Source: Bacteroides mediterraneensis (GTDB lineage: Bacteria; Bacteroidota; Bacteroidia; Bacteroidales; Bacteroidaceae). Taken from it: 64,000 nucleotides of DNA. Below, one piece after another: positions 10,259-18,815 of this stretch. The notes under the pieces are model-generated. The model searched no databases and was not told the origin of the DNA. It saw nothing but the letters and a program-made list of their open reading frames with translations. A program made the position numbers and the translations under genes. Every line of letters starts with the position of its first letter. Position 1 is the first letter of the stretch. The DNA is taken from positions 3,782,001 through 3,846,000 of the forward strand of contig NZ_DAJPEN010000001.1 of NCBI RefSeq assembly GCF_025993685.1. The letters run 5' to 3'.

Positions 10259-10372
10259 TTAATAATACATGCACAACCTATATCCCAAATACAATAAACA
10301 AGTACATGCCACCAATAACATGGTCAGTGTCACCTTCAAGGCTTTCTGACGCTCCTTCAAACTAAGTTCCAT
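10259..10372 (-). CDS. Small single-span membrane protein, 37 residues, unknown function
   Basis: The predicted peptide starts MELSLKERQKALKVTL, continues as one hydrophobic helix (about residues 16-31) and ends YRLCMYY. The start at 10372 is favoured because GGAGGA lies 6 bases upstream, unusual in this phylum, and a GAACTTTG box resembling a -7 element lies at 10405-10398. A longer in-frame reading begins at 10504 but adds no recognisable sequence. The gene is convergent with GH51. I do not recognise a family. Short inner-membrane proteins with a positive N-terminus are common regulators or subunits, but no partner is evident here. Confidence 0.5.
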   Translation of the reverse strand: MELSLKERQKALKVTLTMLLVACTCLLYLGYRLCMYY

Positions 10373-10589
10373 ACCAAGTCCTCCATTTGTTCTGTAACAA
10401 AGTTCGGAAAAATATATTACAAAATCATGTAAATAAAGCAACTTTTGTGTGAAAATGCTTTCCAAATTCCACCCATACTTTTTCTTAATAAATCTTTCAG
10501 ACAAGCATGATTTTCCAAATTATGTTATAAAACACATCTTTTAGACTCATTCCTTTGCAGATTTCCGGAAAGTCCTTACCTTTGCAACG

Positions 10590-10653
10590 TGTTTTTCATA
10601 GTATTAGATTTAAGGTTAACAAAAGGTTGGAGTTCAGCGGAACTCCTTTTTTT
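10590..10653 (+). ncRNA. Small-RNA-like element, copy 1
   Basis: A complete Bacteroides promoter (TTTG at 10554-10557, 19-base spacer, TACCTTTG at 10577-10584) precedes about 64 bases with no plausible open reading frame. The segment contains ATTAGATTTAAGGTTAAC and ends in a 7-bp hairpin (GGAGTTC, loop AGCG, GAACTCC at 10629-10646) followed by seven T. A nearly identical unit is at 21560-21622. The promoter-leader-terminator layout implies a short independent transcript. Multi-copy small RNAs of this style are known in Bacteroides, but I cannot name the family. A 14-base block, ATGTTATAAAACAC at 10522-10535, is also shared upstream. Confidence 0.7.
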
Positions 10654-10673
10654 ATGTCCGTACGTGAACACAA

Positions 10674-10720
10674 AAAAATTCCGGGCCTGAGCATTCCTTT
10701 TGCTCAAGCCCGGAATTTTT
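10674..10720 (-). terminator. Intrinsic terminator of the GH2 gene
   Basis: A long stem (AATTCCGGGCCTGAGCA paired with TGCTCAAGCCCGGAATT, one mismatch) lies just after the GH2 stop codon on the minus strand and is followed there by a run of T. The flanking A and T runs make it potentially active in both directions. Confidence 0.9.
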
Positions 10721-10741
10721 ATTTCCTATGACAGGCGATTT

Positions 10742-13700
10742 TTACATCGGTACGATAGTGAATCCCCAACGGTATTCCTTATTGGCTGGAATCAGGTACT
10801 GCGGGTCTGGAATAGAACCCCAGCTGTCGAAACCGCCCACACCCATCTGGCGCATGTCCAGGCAGACTTCCACAAAATCACGCGGAGTGATGTCGTTGAT
10901 GTGGGTCTGACGCGGCTTAATGTCTTTCGCCGTACGGATATCGTGTTTCAGCTCTTCCGCATCCCGGTTGTTCCACTGGTAGTCGCGGCTTGTCGCTTCT
11001 TCGCCGTCAAAGTCTTCCACGGAGTTGCGGAGAGAATTGAATTCCATCATTCCGTCGGCATACACAGCCAGTCCCTTGCCGTTTCTCTTTTTCAAAGTCA
11101 GCCAGCGGGTATCGGTGTGATGTCCGTTCTCTTGCGGACGTACATACGGATAATACATCTGTTCTGCCGTGCTCCGGTATTCACCCACCAGTGTACCGTT
11201 GTTTCGGTCACAGTAATTTTCTTCCGGTCCACGTCCGAAATAAGTCACCTGCTCCATGTCGGCCGGCAAACGGAAACGTACTCCGATGCGCGGTACCACC
11301 AGTTTGGAACTTTCCTTGCGACGTGCTTCGTTGCCCGGTGTAAAGGTAGCCATCAGGGTCGCTTCCGAAGCCTCAGTCTGAGCGGCCTGCATTTCGGTAG
11401 AAGTGAAGGTATAATCAGCTTTCACCACTCCCGACGGATGGATGCGGTAAGTCGCAATGTAGAGATTGCCCGCAGCCAGCAGGTAGCTCACCTTCAATAC
11501 GGCATCTTTTCCGTCCAAGGCGAGTGAGGCATCCACTACGTTGAAGTTCTTGCTCGACTGTTTCCAGATTTGCAGACGTTTCGGCATCTGGCTTCCGTAG
11601 TCGTTGTCGTTCGGTCCACGCCAGAAGTTAGGCTGCAAACCGAATCCCTCGTGGAAGTATTCTGTACCTTTTACTTTATAAGAAGTCACCAGCCCGGTTG
11701 ATTTGTCGAACACAAACGATACGCGTGACGACTGTACCGTCAGCAGGTTGCCGTTTTCACTGCACTGCAAAGCCGGACCTTGCACCGCGAACGAACGGTC
11801 GAGGGCCTCTACCGGCAGACGGAACTGTTCATGCGCAATTTCATAACCGACCGGAATCAGCGGTTCCGGTTCCAGCGTTGTCACCGAGAAGTTCACAAAA
11901 TATTCTGTACCTGCCTTGGCCTTCAATCCCCCGACGTTTACCGCCAGTTCTTTCTTGGCCTGAGGAGCCACGTCCAGCGATACTTTTCCACGGCGTACCA
12001 CCTTGTTGTTTTCTTTCACCTCATACGTAATCTGGTATTTCTTCAGGTTGGTGAAATAGAAACGGTTGAGCACATTGAATTTTCCGTTCGCCAGGTCGGC
12101 AGCTTCGAAAGCCACATTCTGATGCGCATATTTCACTTCACTCATCGCCGGATGAGGATTACGGTCCGGATTCACGATACCGTTGCAGCAGAAGTTACCG
12201 TCGCTCGGCATGTTGGTACCGAAGTCACCTCCGTAAGCCCAATAGTCTCTTCCGTTCTCATCCTTTACCAAGATACCCTGGTCTACCCAGTCCCAGATAT
12301 AACCTCCCTGCAGATTCGGATATTTGTAGATGGCCTTCCACTGGTCCCACAAGCCTCCGGTAGAGTTACCCATGGCGTGGGCGTATTCCGATGGTGCCAC
12401 CGGACGGTCACTACCCCGACGGCCGATGCTTTCCAACCATGCCGCACTAGGATATTGGGGTACGTACATATCTGAGTTCCATTCCCACTGCGCACGTTCG
12501 TAGTTTACCGGACGGTCCATCAGTCCCTTGTCTGCCTGTTTCACCCACAAGTACGCCTCATAGAAGTTGTACCCGTTACCAGCCTCGTTACCCAATGACC
12601 AGAACGTCACAGAAGGATAGTTCTTGTTACGTTCAAACATGTTTTCCACACGATACAAATGCGGCTTCAGCCATTCCGGATTATTCCCCAACGTACCGCC
12701 CTTGCTCAGGCTGTAATACATACCGTGGCTCTCGATGTTAGCCTCATCGTAAATATACAGACCGTATTCATCACACAGTTCATAGAAACGGCGGTCTTGC
12801 GGATAATGGCACAGACGCACCGTGTTGATATTGTTGCGCTTCATCAGCTCCAGGTCCTTGCGCATCAGTTCCTCGCTCACGTAATGACCTGTCAGCGGGT
12901 TGTGCTCGTGCATGTTCACCCCTTTCAGTTTCAACGGCTGTCCGTTGATGAACAACACATGGTAGTTCTTGCCATTGGCTGCCTTCTGGTCAATTTCCTT
13001 GATTTCGATACGACGGAAACCTACGTGATACGGAATAACCTCGGTCACTTTGCCGTTTTCCTTCACCGTCATCAGCAGTTTGTACAGGTTCGGAGCTTCC
13101 GAGGTCCACGTCTGTACTTCCGGCAGTTCCTTGCTGAAAGACACCGTACCTTCTTTTCCCGGCAACACCTCGGATGCCTGCTCGCCACTGGCCACCACCT
13201 TGCCCTTGCTGTCCAGCAGTTCATAGCTTACATTCAGTCCGGCCGTCTGTGCACGGTGGTTCTTCAGTTCCATGTCCAGACGGAAAATACCCTTGGTATA
13301 AGAATCATCCAACGTAGAAGTGATGCGGAAATCCTGTACCGAAGCCTTCGGCTGTGAATAAAGGAACACATCGCGTTCGATACCGCTGATACGCCAGAAG
13401 TCCTGACATTCCAGATAAGACCCCGTGCTCCAACGGAAAATCTTCAAGGTCAGTACGTTGTTCCCGTCCTTCAGGTAATCGTTGATTAAATATTCTGCCG
13501 GATTCTTGGAATCCTCGTTATAGCCCACCTCTTTACCGTTCAGGTATACATAACAGCCCGATTTGGCTCCGGCAATGTGCAGGTAAATATCGCGTCCTTT
13601 CCATTCCGAAGGTACCGTAATGTCACGGCGATACACACCTACCGGATTTTTCTCCGGCAACAGCGGAGGCTGAGGATTGCGCGGCTGGAACTCATAACCA

Positions 13701-14089
13701 TGGTTGGTATAAATGGCTGTACCGAAGCCCTGCACTTCCCAGTTACCCGGCACCTTGATGTCGTGCCATCCGTCGGTACTGGTCTCCGGCGAAGTGATAT
13801 CGGTCGGAAGGTCCAAATAAGAATCCGTGTAATAAAATTTCCACGTTCCGTTCAACAGCTCATAATAAGGGCTGTTTTCATACTTTCCGGTCAAAGCCTG
13901 TGTCTTGTCGGCATACGTCATAAAAGCCGATCTAGGCGCTTCGCGGTTTACAGATACGGTTTGAATATCTTTCCAATAAGGTAAAGATGCATTTTCTGCA
14001 TATACCTGTTGGGGCACTCCACTGATGGTCAGCGCTCCCGTCAGCGTACAGCAAAAAGTCTTCATTGCAAGAGTGAGGTTCCTTTTCAT
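10742..14089 (-). CDS. Secreted beta-galactosidase, GH2 (LacZ-type, five domains)
   Basis: A 1115-residue retaining glycosidase that hydrolyses terminal beta-galactosides, probably in the periplasm. A signal peptide (about 1-31, ending QQVYA) is followed by a jelly-roll sugar-binding domain, an immunoglobulin-like domain, the TIM barrel with acid/base E502 in WSLGNEAGNG and nucleophile E568 in PSEYAHAMGNS, a second beta domain, and the Bgal_small_N domain (about 780-1110). Domain order and length match LacZ-type enzymes. It is the last gene of the leftward glycosidase block but has its own predicted promoter, and a terminator separates it from the GH92 gene upstream. In this setting galactose on host N-glycans or plant galactan side chains are plausible targets. 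Confidence 0.93.
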   Translation of the reverse strand: MKRNLTLAMKTFCCTLTGALTISGVPQQVYAENASLPYWKDIQTVSVNREAPRSAFMTYADKTQALTGKYENSPYYELLNGTWKFYYTDSYLDLPTDITSPETSTDGWHDIKVPGNWEVQGFGTAIYTNHGYEFQPRNPQPPLLPEKNPVGVYRRDITVPSEWKGRDIYLHIAGAKSGCYVYLNGKEVGYNEDSKNPAEYLINDYLKDGNNVLTLKIFRWSTGSYLECQDFWRISGIERDVFLYSQPKASVQDFRITSTLDDSYTKGIFRLDMELKNHRAQTAGLNVSYELLDSKGKVVASGEQASEVLPGKEGTVSFSKELPEVQTWTSEAPNLYKLLMTVKENGKVTEVIPYHVGFRRIEIKEIDQKAANGKNYHVLFINGQPLKLKGVNMHEHNPLTGHYVSEELMRKDLELMKRNNINTVRLCHYPQDRRFYELCDEYGLYIYDEANIESHGMYYSLSKGGTLGNNPEWLKPHLYRVENMFERNKNYPSVTFWSLGNEAGNGYNFYEAYLWVKQADKGLMDRPVNYERAQWEWNSDMYVPQYPSAAWLESIGRRGSDRPVAPSEYAHAMGNSTGGLWDQWKAIYKYPNLQGGYIWDWVDQGILVKDENGRDYWAYGGDFGTNMPSDGNFCCNGIVNPDRNPHPAMSEVKYAHQNVAFEAADLANGKFNVLNRFYFTNLKKYQITYEVKENNKVVRRGKVSLDVAPQAKKELAVNVGGLKAKAGTEYFVNFSVTTLEPEPLIPVGYEIAHEQFRLPVEALDRSFAVQGPALQCSENGNLLTVQSSRVSFVFDKSTGLVTSYKVKGTEYFHEGFGLQPNFWRGPNDNDYGSQMPKRLQIWKQSSKNFNVVDASLALDGKDAVLKVSYLLAAGNLYIATYRIHPSGVVKADYTFTSTEMQAAQTEASEATLMATFTPGNEARRKESSKLVVPRIGVRFRLPADMEQVTYFGRGPEENYCDRNNGTLVGEYRSTAEQMYYPYVRPQENGHHTDTRWLTLKKRNGKGLAVYADGMMEFNSLRNSVEDFDGEEATSRDYQWNNRDAEELKHDIRTAKDIKPRQTHINDITPRDFVEVCLDMRQMGVGGFDSWGSIPDPQYLIPANKEYRWGFTIVPM

Positions 14090-14121
14090 CTGTCCTTTTT
14101 AAGGTTAATAAATTTCAGAGC

Positions 14122-14150
14122 GCAAGTTAGGAAGAATATTTCATATTCAA
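14122..14150 (-). promoter_or_regulatory. Predicted GH2 promoter
   Basis: On the minus strand TAACTTGC (14129-14122), a one-base variant of TAnnTTTG, is preceded after 18 bases by TTG (14150-14148). It lies about 33 bases before the GH2 start and downstream of a terminator, which supports separate transcription. Confidence 0.45.
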
Positions 14151-14200
14151 CCTAAAATTCCTCATAAATTTTATTTTCTTCTAAAGGAATACGTTTTACA

Positions 14201-14242
14201 AGAAAAATGTCCGCCACCGAAATCAATTCAATGACGGACATT
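14201..14242 (-). terminator. Terminator after the third GH92 gene
   Basis: On the minus strand an 11-bp stem (AATGTCCGTCA with TGGCGGACATT, one G-T pair) is followed by a T run, 24 bases after the GH92 stop codon. Confidence 0.8.
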
Positions 14243-14266
14243 CGCTATCTGTTACCTTTTAGCCAA

Positions 14267-16492
14267 TCAATACCATACCACCGGCTTATCGCCCATCAGG
14301 AAGGTCAGTTCACCTCCCTTCATGATATCGGCATATTCTATCCAGGCTTTCTTATATTCTTTTCCGTTCAGCAACACACCCTGTATGTAATTGTTCTGCT
14401 GGCCCTGGTCGTCGCGCTTGATGACAAACTTGCCTGCCGGTACCGCAATTTCGACCTTCTCGAAATTCGGATAGCCAAAGACAAACTTACCTCCGGCAGG
14501 TTCCACCTGATAGAAACCGAAGGAAGAAAGCACATACCAGGCCGACATCTGGCCCACGTCTTCGTTACCCGACAATCCGTCCGGCTGGTCAGTGTACATG
14601 GTATGCAGAATTTCTTTCACCCGCTCGGCTGTCTTCCAAGGCTGGCCCACCAAAGTATACAAATAGGTGATATGATGACTCGGTTCGTTGCCATGGGCAT
14701 ACTGGCCAATCAGTCCGCTGATGTCCGGTGACGAAGCCTCACCCAGCTCACCTTCGGCCAGGAAAAGAGAATCCAGTTTGTGGACAAAAGCATCTTTACC
14801 ACCGAAACAAGCCACGAGTCCCTCTACATCCTGCGGCACCAGCCAAGTGTACTGCCAGGCGTTTCCTTCGCAATAGTCATCGTCTCTGTGTGCCGATGCA
14901 TACGGGCTGAAAGGCGTACGCCAGGAGCCGTCGCTTAGCTTGCCTCTCATAAAGCCTGTAGAAGCATCAAAATAATTCTTGTACGACTTGCTGCGCTCCA
15001 GGAAGTAGGTATAATCCTCCTGCTTGCCCAAACGGCGGGCAGCCTGTGCCACCGCCCAGTCGGCAATAGCGTATTCCATGTCGTAAGCAATGGCTTCCGT
15101 CATCTTGTCGGCCGGAATAAATCCGTACTGAATCCGATATTCCATACCGCGTTCAGGCAGCATGGACGACTCTTTCAGTGCCTTGAATGCCAGTTCCGAA
15201 TCAAATCCCTTGATGTCCTTCAAAATGGCGTCTGCCACTACCGGTACCCCGGGATTTCCCACCATACAGTTCGTTTCACAACCCATCAGGTGCCATACCG
15301 GCAACTTGCCTTGCTGCTGATAGATATGCAACATCGTGTTGATGATATCGCTCATCCGCTCCGGCTGAAGGATGGTCATCAAAGGCTGTGCGGCCCGGTA
15401 AGTGTCCCAAAGAGAGAAAGTAGTGTAGTTCTTGAACCCTTTCTCGTGGTGCATTTGCTTGTCGGCTCCGTAATAATCGCCATTCACGTCACAAAATTCT
15501 GACGGAGCGAACAACGTATGGTACAAGCTGGTATAGAAAATTTTCTTGGACACCGCATCCTGGGTAGATACCTGGACTTTGTTCAACTCCTTGTTCCAAG
15601 CTGCTTTGGCATCGGCCACCGTCTTTTCAAAATCCCAGCCACTGAGTTCTGCCTGCATGTTCAACAGAGCCCCCTCTTCTGACGTGGGCGAAAGAGCTAC
15701 CTTCATGTAAATCGGCTCCGGATTTCCAGCCGGGAAATTCACCCGGGCAAACAGCTGGGCCCCCTGGGCCATATTGCCTTCCTTCACCGAATCGTTGACA
15801 ATGAAGGCTACACTGTCGAACTTCCGCGAGAACTCGGCCCGGAAGAAAATGCGCTGGTCGTCGGCCCATCCCTTGGAATAACGGTAACCGCTCAACGTGC
15901 TGTCGTTGACCACCCGGATGACCGCATCCGTGGTCTTGTCCCAGCAACCTCCGTTCACCATATCGAACACAATGGCCGGACTTTCCTTCTCGGGGAAAGT
16001 ATATTTATGGAACCCCACCCGCTTGGTGGCCGTCAGTTCCACATCCACATTGTATCTTGACAGATGCGTACGATAGTAACCCGGGGTGACCACTTCTTTC
16101 GAACGGTCGGAATATGACCAGAGACCGGTTTCATACGACGTGGTATCGCCGCGCGCATAAGTCACTTCGCCCACCACCGGCATCACGTTGATATCATGCA
16201 AATCGCCGATACCCGTACCGCTCAGGTGCGTATGAGGAAAACCGATGACTGTAGAATCCGACTCATGATAACCCGACACCCAGTCCCATGACTGAGGGAT
16301 GCTGGTCGGCCCCAGCTGTACGAAGCCATAAGGCACATTCGCCCCGAAAAACACATGTCCGTGTCCACCGGTACCGATACGAGGGTCTACAAACTGCGTC
16401 AAGTCTTCCATTTCCAACTTTTCCTGCTTGTTTCCACAGGAAGCCAGACACAAAGACAAGACCGGAACAAACAATAATGATTTTTTATCCAT
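14267..16492 (-). CDS. GH92 alpha-mannosidase lipoprotein (third in tandem)
   Basis: A 741-residue calcium-dependent inverting alpha-mannosidase. The start at 16492 places a lipobox (LASC followed by G) at the end of a typical signal peptide, so the enzyme is membrane-anchored; a start 24 bases upstream is less likely. Family landmarks: VDPRIGTGG, NVPYGFVQLGP, HTHLSGTGIGDL, catalytic acid E542 in CEGNAWQYTW, HGNEPSHH, and GNEDVGQMSAWYV carrying the base aspartate region. The HGNEPSHH form is, as far as I recall, typical of alpha-1,2-acting members. It follows the second GH92 with a 20-base gap, so the two are co-transcribed, and a terminator follows. The likely substrate is mannose-rich N-glycan or yeast mannan. 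Confidence 0.93.
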   Translation of the reverse strand: MDKKSLLFVPVLSLCLASCGNKQEKLEMEDLTQFVDPRIGTGGHGHVFFGANVPYGFVQLGPTSIPQSWDWVSGYHESDSTVIGFPHTHLSGTGIGDLHDINVMPVVGEVTYARGDTTSYETGLWSYSDRSKEVVTPGYYRTHLSRYNVDVELTATKRVGFHKYTFPEKESPAIVFDMVNGGCWDKTTDAVIRVVNDSTLSGYRYSKGWADDQRIFFRAEFSRKFDSVAFIVNDSVKEGNMAQGAQLFARVNFPAGNPEPIYMKVALSPTSEEGALLNMQAELSGWDFEKTVADAKAAWNKELNKVQVSTQDAVSKKIFYTSLYHTLFAPSEFCDVNGDYYGADKQMHHEKGFKNYTTFSLWDTYRAAQPLMTILQPERMSDIINTMLHIYQQQGKLPVWHLMGCETNCMVGNPGVPVVADAILKDIKGFDSELAFKALKESSMLPERGMEYRIQYGFIPADKMTEAIAYDMEYAIADWAVAQAARRLGKQEDYTYFLERSKSYKNYFDASTGFMRGKLSDGSWRTPFSPYASAHRDDDYCEGNAWQYTWLVPQDVEGLVACFGGKDAFVHKLDSLFLAEGELGEASSPDISGLIGQYAHGNEPSHHITYLYTLVGQPWKTAERVKEILHTMYTDQPDGLSGNEDVGQMSAWYVLSSFGFYQVEPAGGKFVFGYPNFEKVEIAVPAGKFVIKRDDQGQQNNYIQGVLLNGKEYKKAWIEYADIMKGGELTFLMGDKPVVWY

Positions 16493-16512
16493 GGTTTTAA
16501 ATTTAATATAAT

Positions 16513-18795
16513 TCAAGGTCTATCATTTCTTTCTCTCGAAAAAGAATAAGGAACATCTTCCCGCGCGATTCCTCTTTTTTCGTTCGGCAAGTTACTCATT
16601 TCTATTTGTATTTTAGCACCTTTCATCAAATCTTTATGAGAAAAATAATTGTGTGTATAAGTTTTTCCATTCATTTTCATGTCCTTAATGTAAAAATTCT
16701 CCTCATTGTTCAACGGAGCCTCTATCGTTACGTCCTTTCCGTTTTCCAGATGAATAGTCGCTTTCTTAAACAAAGGAGCACCCACCACATATTCATTGCT
16801 TCCTGGACATACTGGATAGAATCCTAAAGCTGTAAATACATACCATGCAGAAGTCTGTCCATTGTCCTCGTCACCACAATATCCATCCGGAGTCGGTGTA
16901 TACATCTTGTTCATCACCTGCCGCAACCAATACTGGGCCTTCCAAGGCTGCTTGGCATAATTATACAGGTAAATCATGTGCTGAATGGGCTGGTTGCCAT
17001 GGGCGTAATTCCCCATGTTCATCACGGTCATTTCCCGAATCTCGTGGATGACAAAACCGTAATAGCTGTCATCAAACACGGGTGGCACTGAAAATACGGA
17101 ATCCAGCATTGCCACAAACATCTTTTCTCCTCCCATCAGGTCAATCAGTCCTTGGGGGTCGTGGAACACCGACCAGGTATAATGCCAGCTGTTTCCTTCG
17201 GTAAAGGCATCCCCCCATTTGAGCGGAGAGAAAGGCGTCATGAACGTGCCGTCTTTCTTCTTGCCCCGCATCAGCCTGGTTTCCGGGTCAAACAGATTCT
17301 TATAGTTCAAAGCCCGCTGGGCAAACAGGTTGATTTCTTCTTCCGGACGCTTCAGTTCTTTGGCCAGCCGGTAGATGCACCAGTCATCATACGCATATTC
17401 CAACGTACGGGCCGCATTCTCATGGATTTTCACGTCGCAGGGCACATAACCCAGCCGGTTGTAATATTCATATCCCAGCCGTCCGGTTGAAGAGACCTCC
17501 GGATGTACGTTTTGAGTGCCGTGCAGCAATCCTTCGTACAAGGTCTGCAGGTCGTCCACCTTTACATCTTTCATATAAGCATCAACTAACACGGAAGCAG
17601 AATTGTTGCCCACCATACATCCGCGGTGTCCGGGGCTGGCCCATTCAGGGAAGAAACCACTCTCTTTGTAAGTATTGACAAGTCCTTCTTGTATCTCTTT
17701 ATTCACAGAGGGATAAGCCAAGTTCAGCAACGGGAACAAACAGCGGAACGTATCCCAGAAACCGGTATCCGTGTACATATACCCCGGCAGCACCTTCCCG
17801 TTGTAGGGACTGTAGTGTATCACCTGCCCACGAGCATCTATCTCATAAAGCTTGCGGGGAAACAGCAGCGAACGATACAGGCAGGAATAGAACGTGCGGT
17901 ATTGGTCCAGATTCCCTCCGTCCACTTCAATTCGGCCCAGCACCTCATTCCAGGCCGACTTTCCTTTTTCTGCCAGCACCTCCAGACTGTCATCACCCAG
18001 CTCCTTCAGGTTTTCCAAGGCTTGTTCCACACTGATAAACGAAGAAGCCACCCGCGCATGTACCTTCTCCCCTTTTCGGGTAGCAAAACCGATAATGGCT
18101 CCCGCATGGCTTGCTTCCTGTTCAACCTTATCTACCGAGATACAGCTATCAGCGACCGTAGCCTTGTACGTAAAAGGCTTATCAAATTCTATTACAAAAT
18201 AGTTTTTGAAGTTATCAGGCACACCACCACTGTTCTTGGTAGAATAACCGATAATGCGATTATTTGCCGCATCAATCTTTACGTATGAGCCCTGATCAAA
18301 CGCATCAATCACTACATAAGAATGCTCATTTTCAGGGAAAGTGAAGCGGAACATCGCAGCCCGTTCCGTGGGCACCAGCTCTGTAAGCACATCGTGCTCG
18401 GCCAGATATACCTTATAATAATATGGCTTGGCCTCTTCCCCCTTGTGCGAGAACCAACTGGCACGCTGGTCTTCCTCGAACATCGGCTTTCCGACCACCG
18501 GCATGATGGAAAACTGACCGTAGTCGTTGATCCACGGACTGGGCTGGTGCGTCTGCTTGAAGCCCCGGATTTTGGTGGCCGTGTACATATACTGCCATCC
18601 GTCTCCCATTTTCCCGGTCTGCGGAGTCCAGAAATTCATTCCCCACGGGCGGGCTATGGCCGGATAGGTGTTTCCGGCAGAAAACTCGTAAGTGGACTGT
18701 GTACCCATCAGCGGATTCACATAGTCTGCATAATTGGTGGCCTTACCGTGAAGGGCAAAGCACAGTATCATCATTAACCAAACTAATTTCTTCAT
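16513..18795 (-). CDS. GH92 alpha-mannosidase, divergent +1-subsite motif (second in tandem)
   Basis: A 760-residue GH92 enzyme. The start at 18795 (MKKLVWLMM) gives a signal peptide ending near LHGKA without a lipobox cysteine, so it is probably soluble and exported; an upstream ATG 51 bases away overlaps the preceding gene. It keeps VNPLMGTQ, catalytic acid E533 in FTEGNSWHYTW and GDEDNGQTSAWYV. It has HGNQPIQH where both neighbours have HGNEPSHH, and WTPQTGKMGDGWQY in place of their LGP region. That substitution suggests a different mannosidic linkage from its neighbours. Twenty bases separate it from each GH92 neighbour, indicating one operon. Confidence 0.92.
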   Translation of the reverse strand: MKKLVWLMMILCFALHGKATNYADYVNPLMGTQSTYEFSAGNTYPAIARPWGMNFWTPQTGKMGDGWQYMYTATKIRGFKQTHQPSPWINDYGQFSIMPVVGKPMFEEDQRASWFSHKGEEAKPYYYKVYLAEHDVLTELVPTERAAMFRFTFPENEHSYVVIDAFDQGSYVKIDAANNRIIGYSTKNSGGVPDNFKNYFVIEFDKPFTYKATVADSCISVDKVEQEASHAGAIIGFATRKGEKVHARVASSFISVEQALENLKELGDDSLEVLAEKGKSAWNEVLGRIEVDGGNLDQYRTFYSCLYRSLLFPRKLYEIDARGQVIHYSPYNGKVLPGYMYTDTGFWDTFRCLFPLLNLAYPSVNKEIQEGLVNTYKESGFFPEWASPGHRGCMVGNNSASVLVDAYMKDVKVDDLQTLYEGLLHGTQNVHPEVSSTGRLGYEYYNRLGYVPCDVKIHENAARTLEYAYDDWCIYRLAKELKRPEEEINLFAQRALNYKNLFDPETRLMRGKKKDGTFMTPFSPLKWGDAFTEGNSWHYTWSVFHDPQGLIDLMGGEKMFVAMLDSVFSVPPVFDDSYYGFVIHEIREMTVMNMGNYAHGNQPIQHMIYLYNYAKQPWKAQYWLRQVMNKMYTPTPDGYCGDEDNGQTSAWYVFTALGFYPVCPGSNEYVVGAPLFKKATIHLENGKDVTIEAPLNNEENFYIKDMKMNGKTYTHNYFSHKDLMKGAKIQIEMSNLPNEKRGIAREDVPYSFSRERNDRP

Positions 18796-18815
18796 TTTAA
18801 ATCTAACATTTTCAA

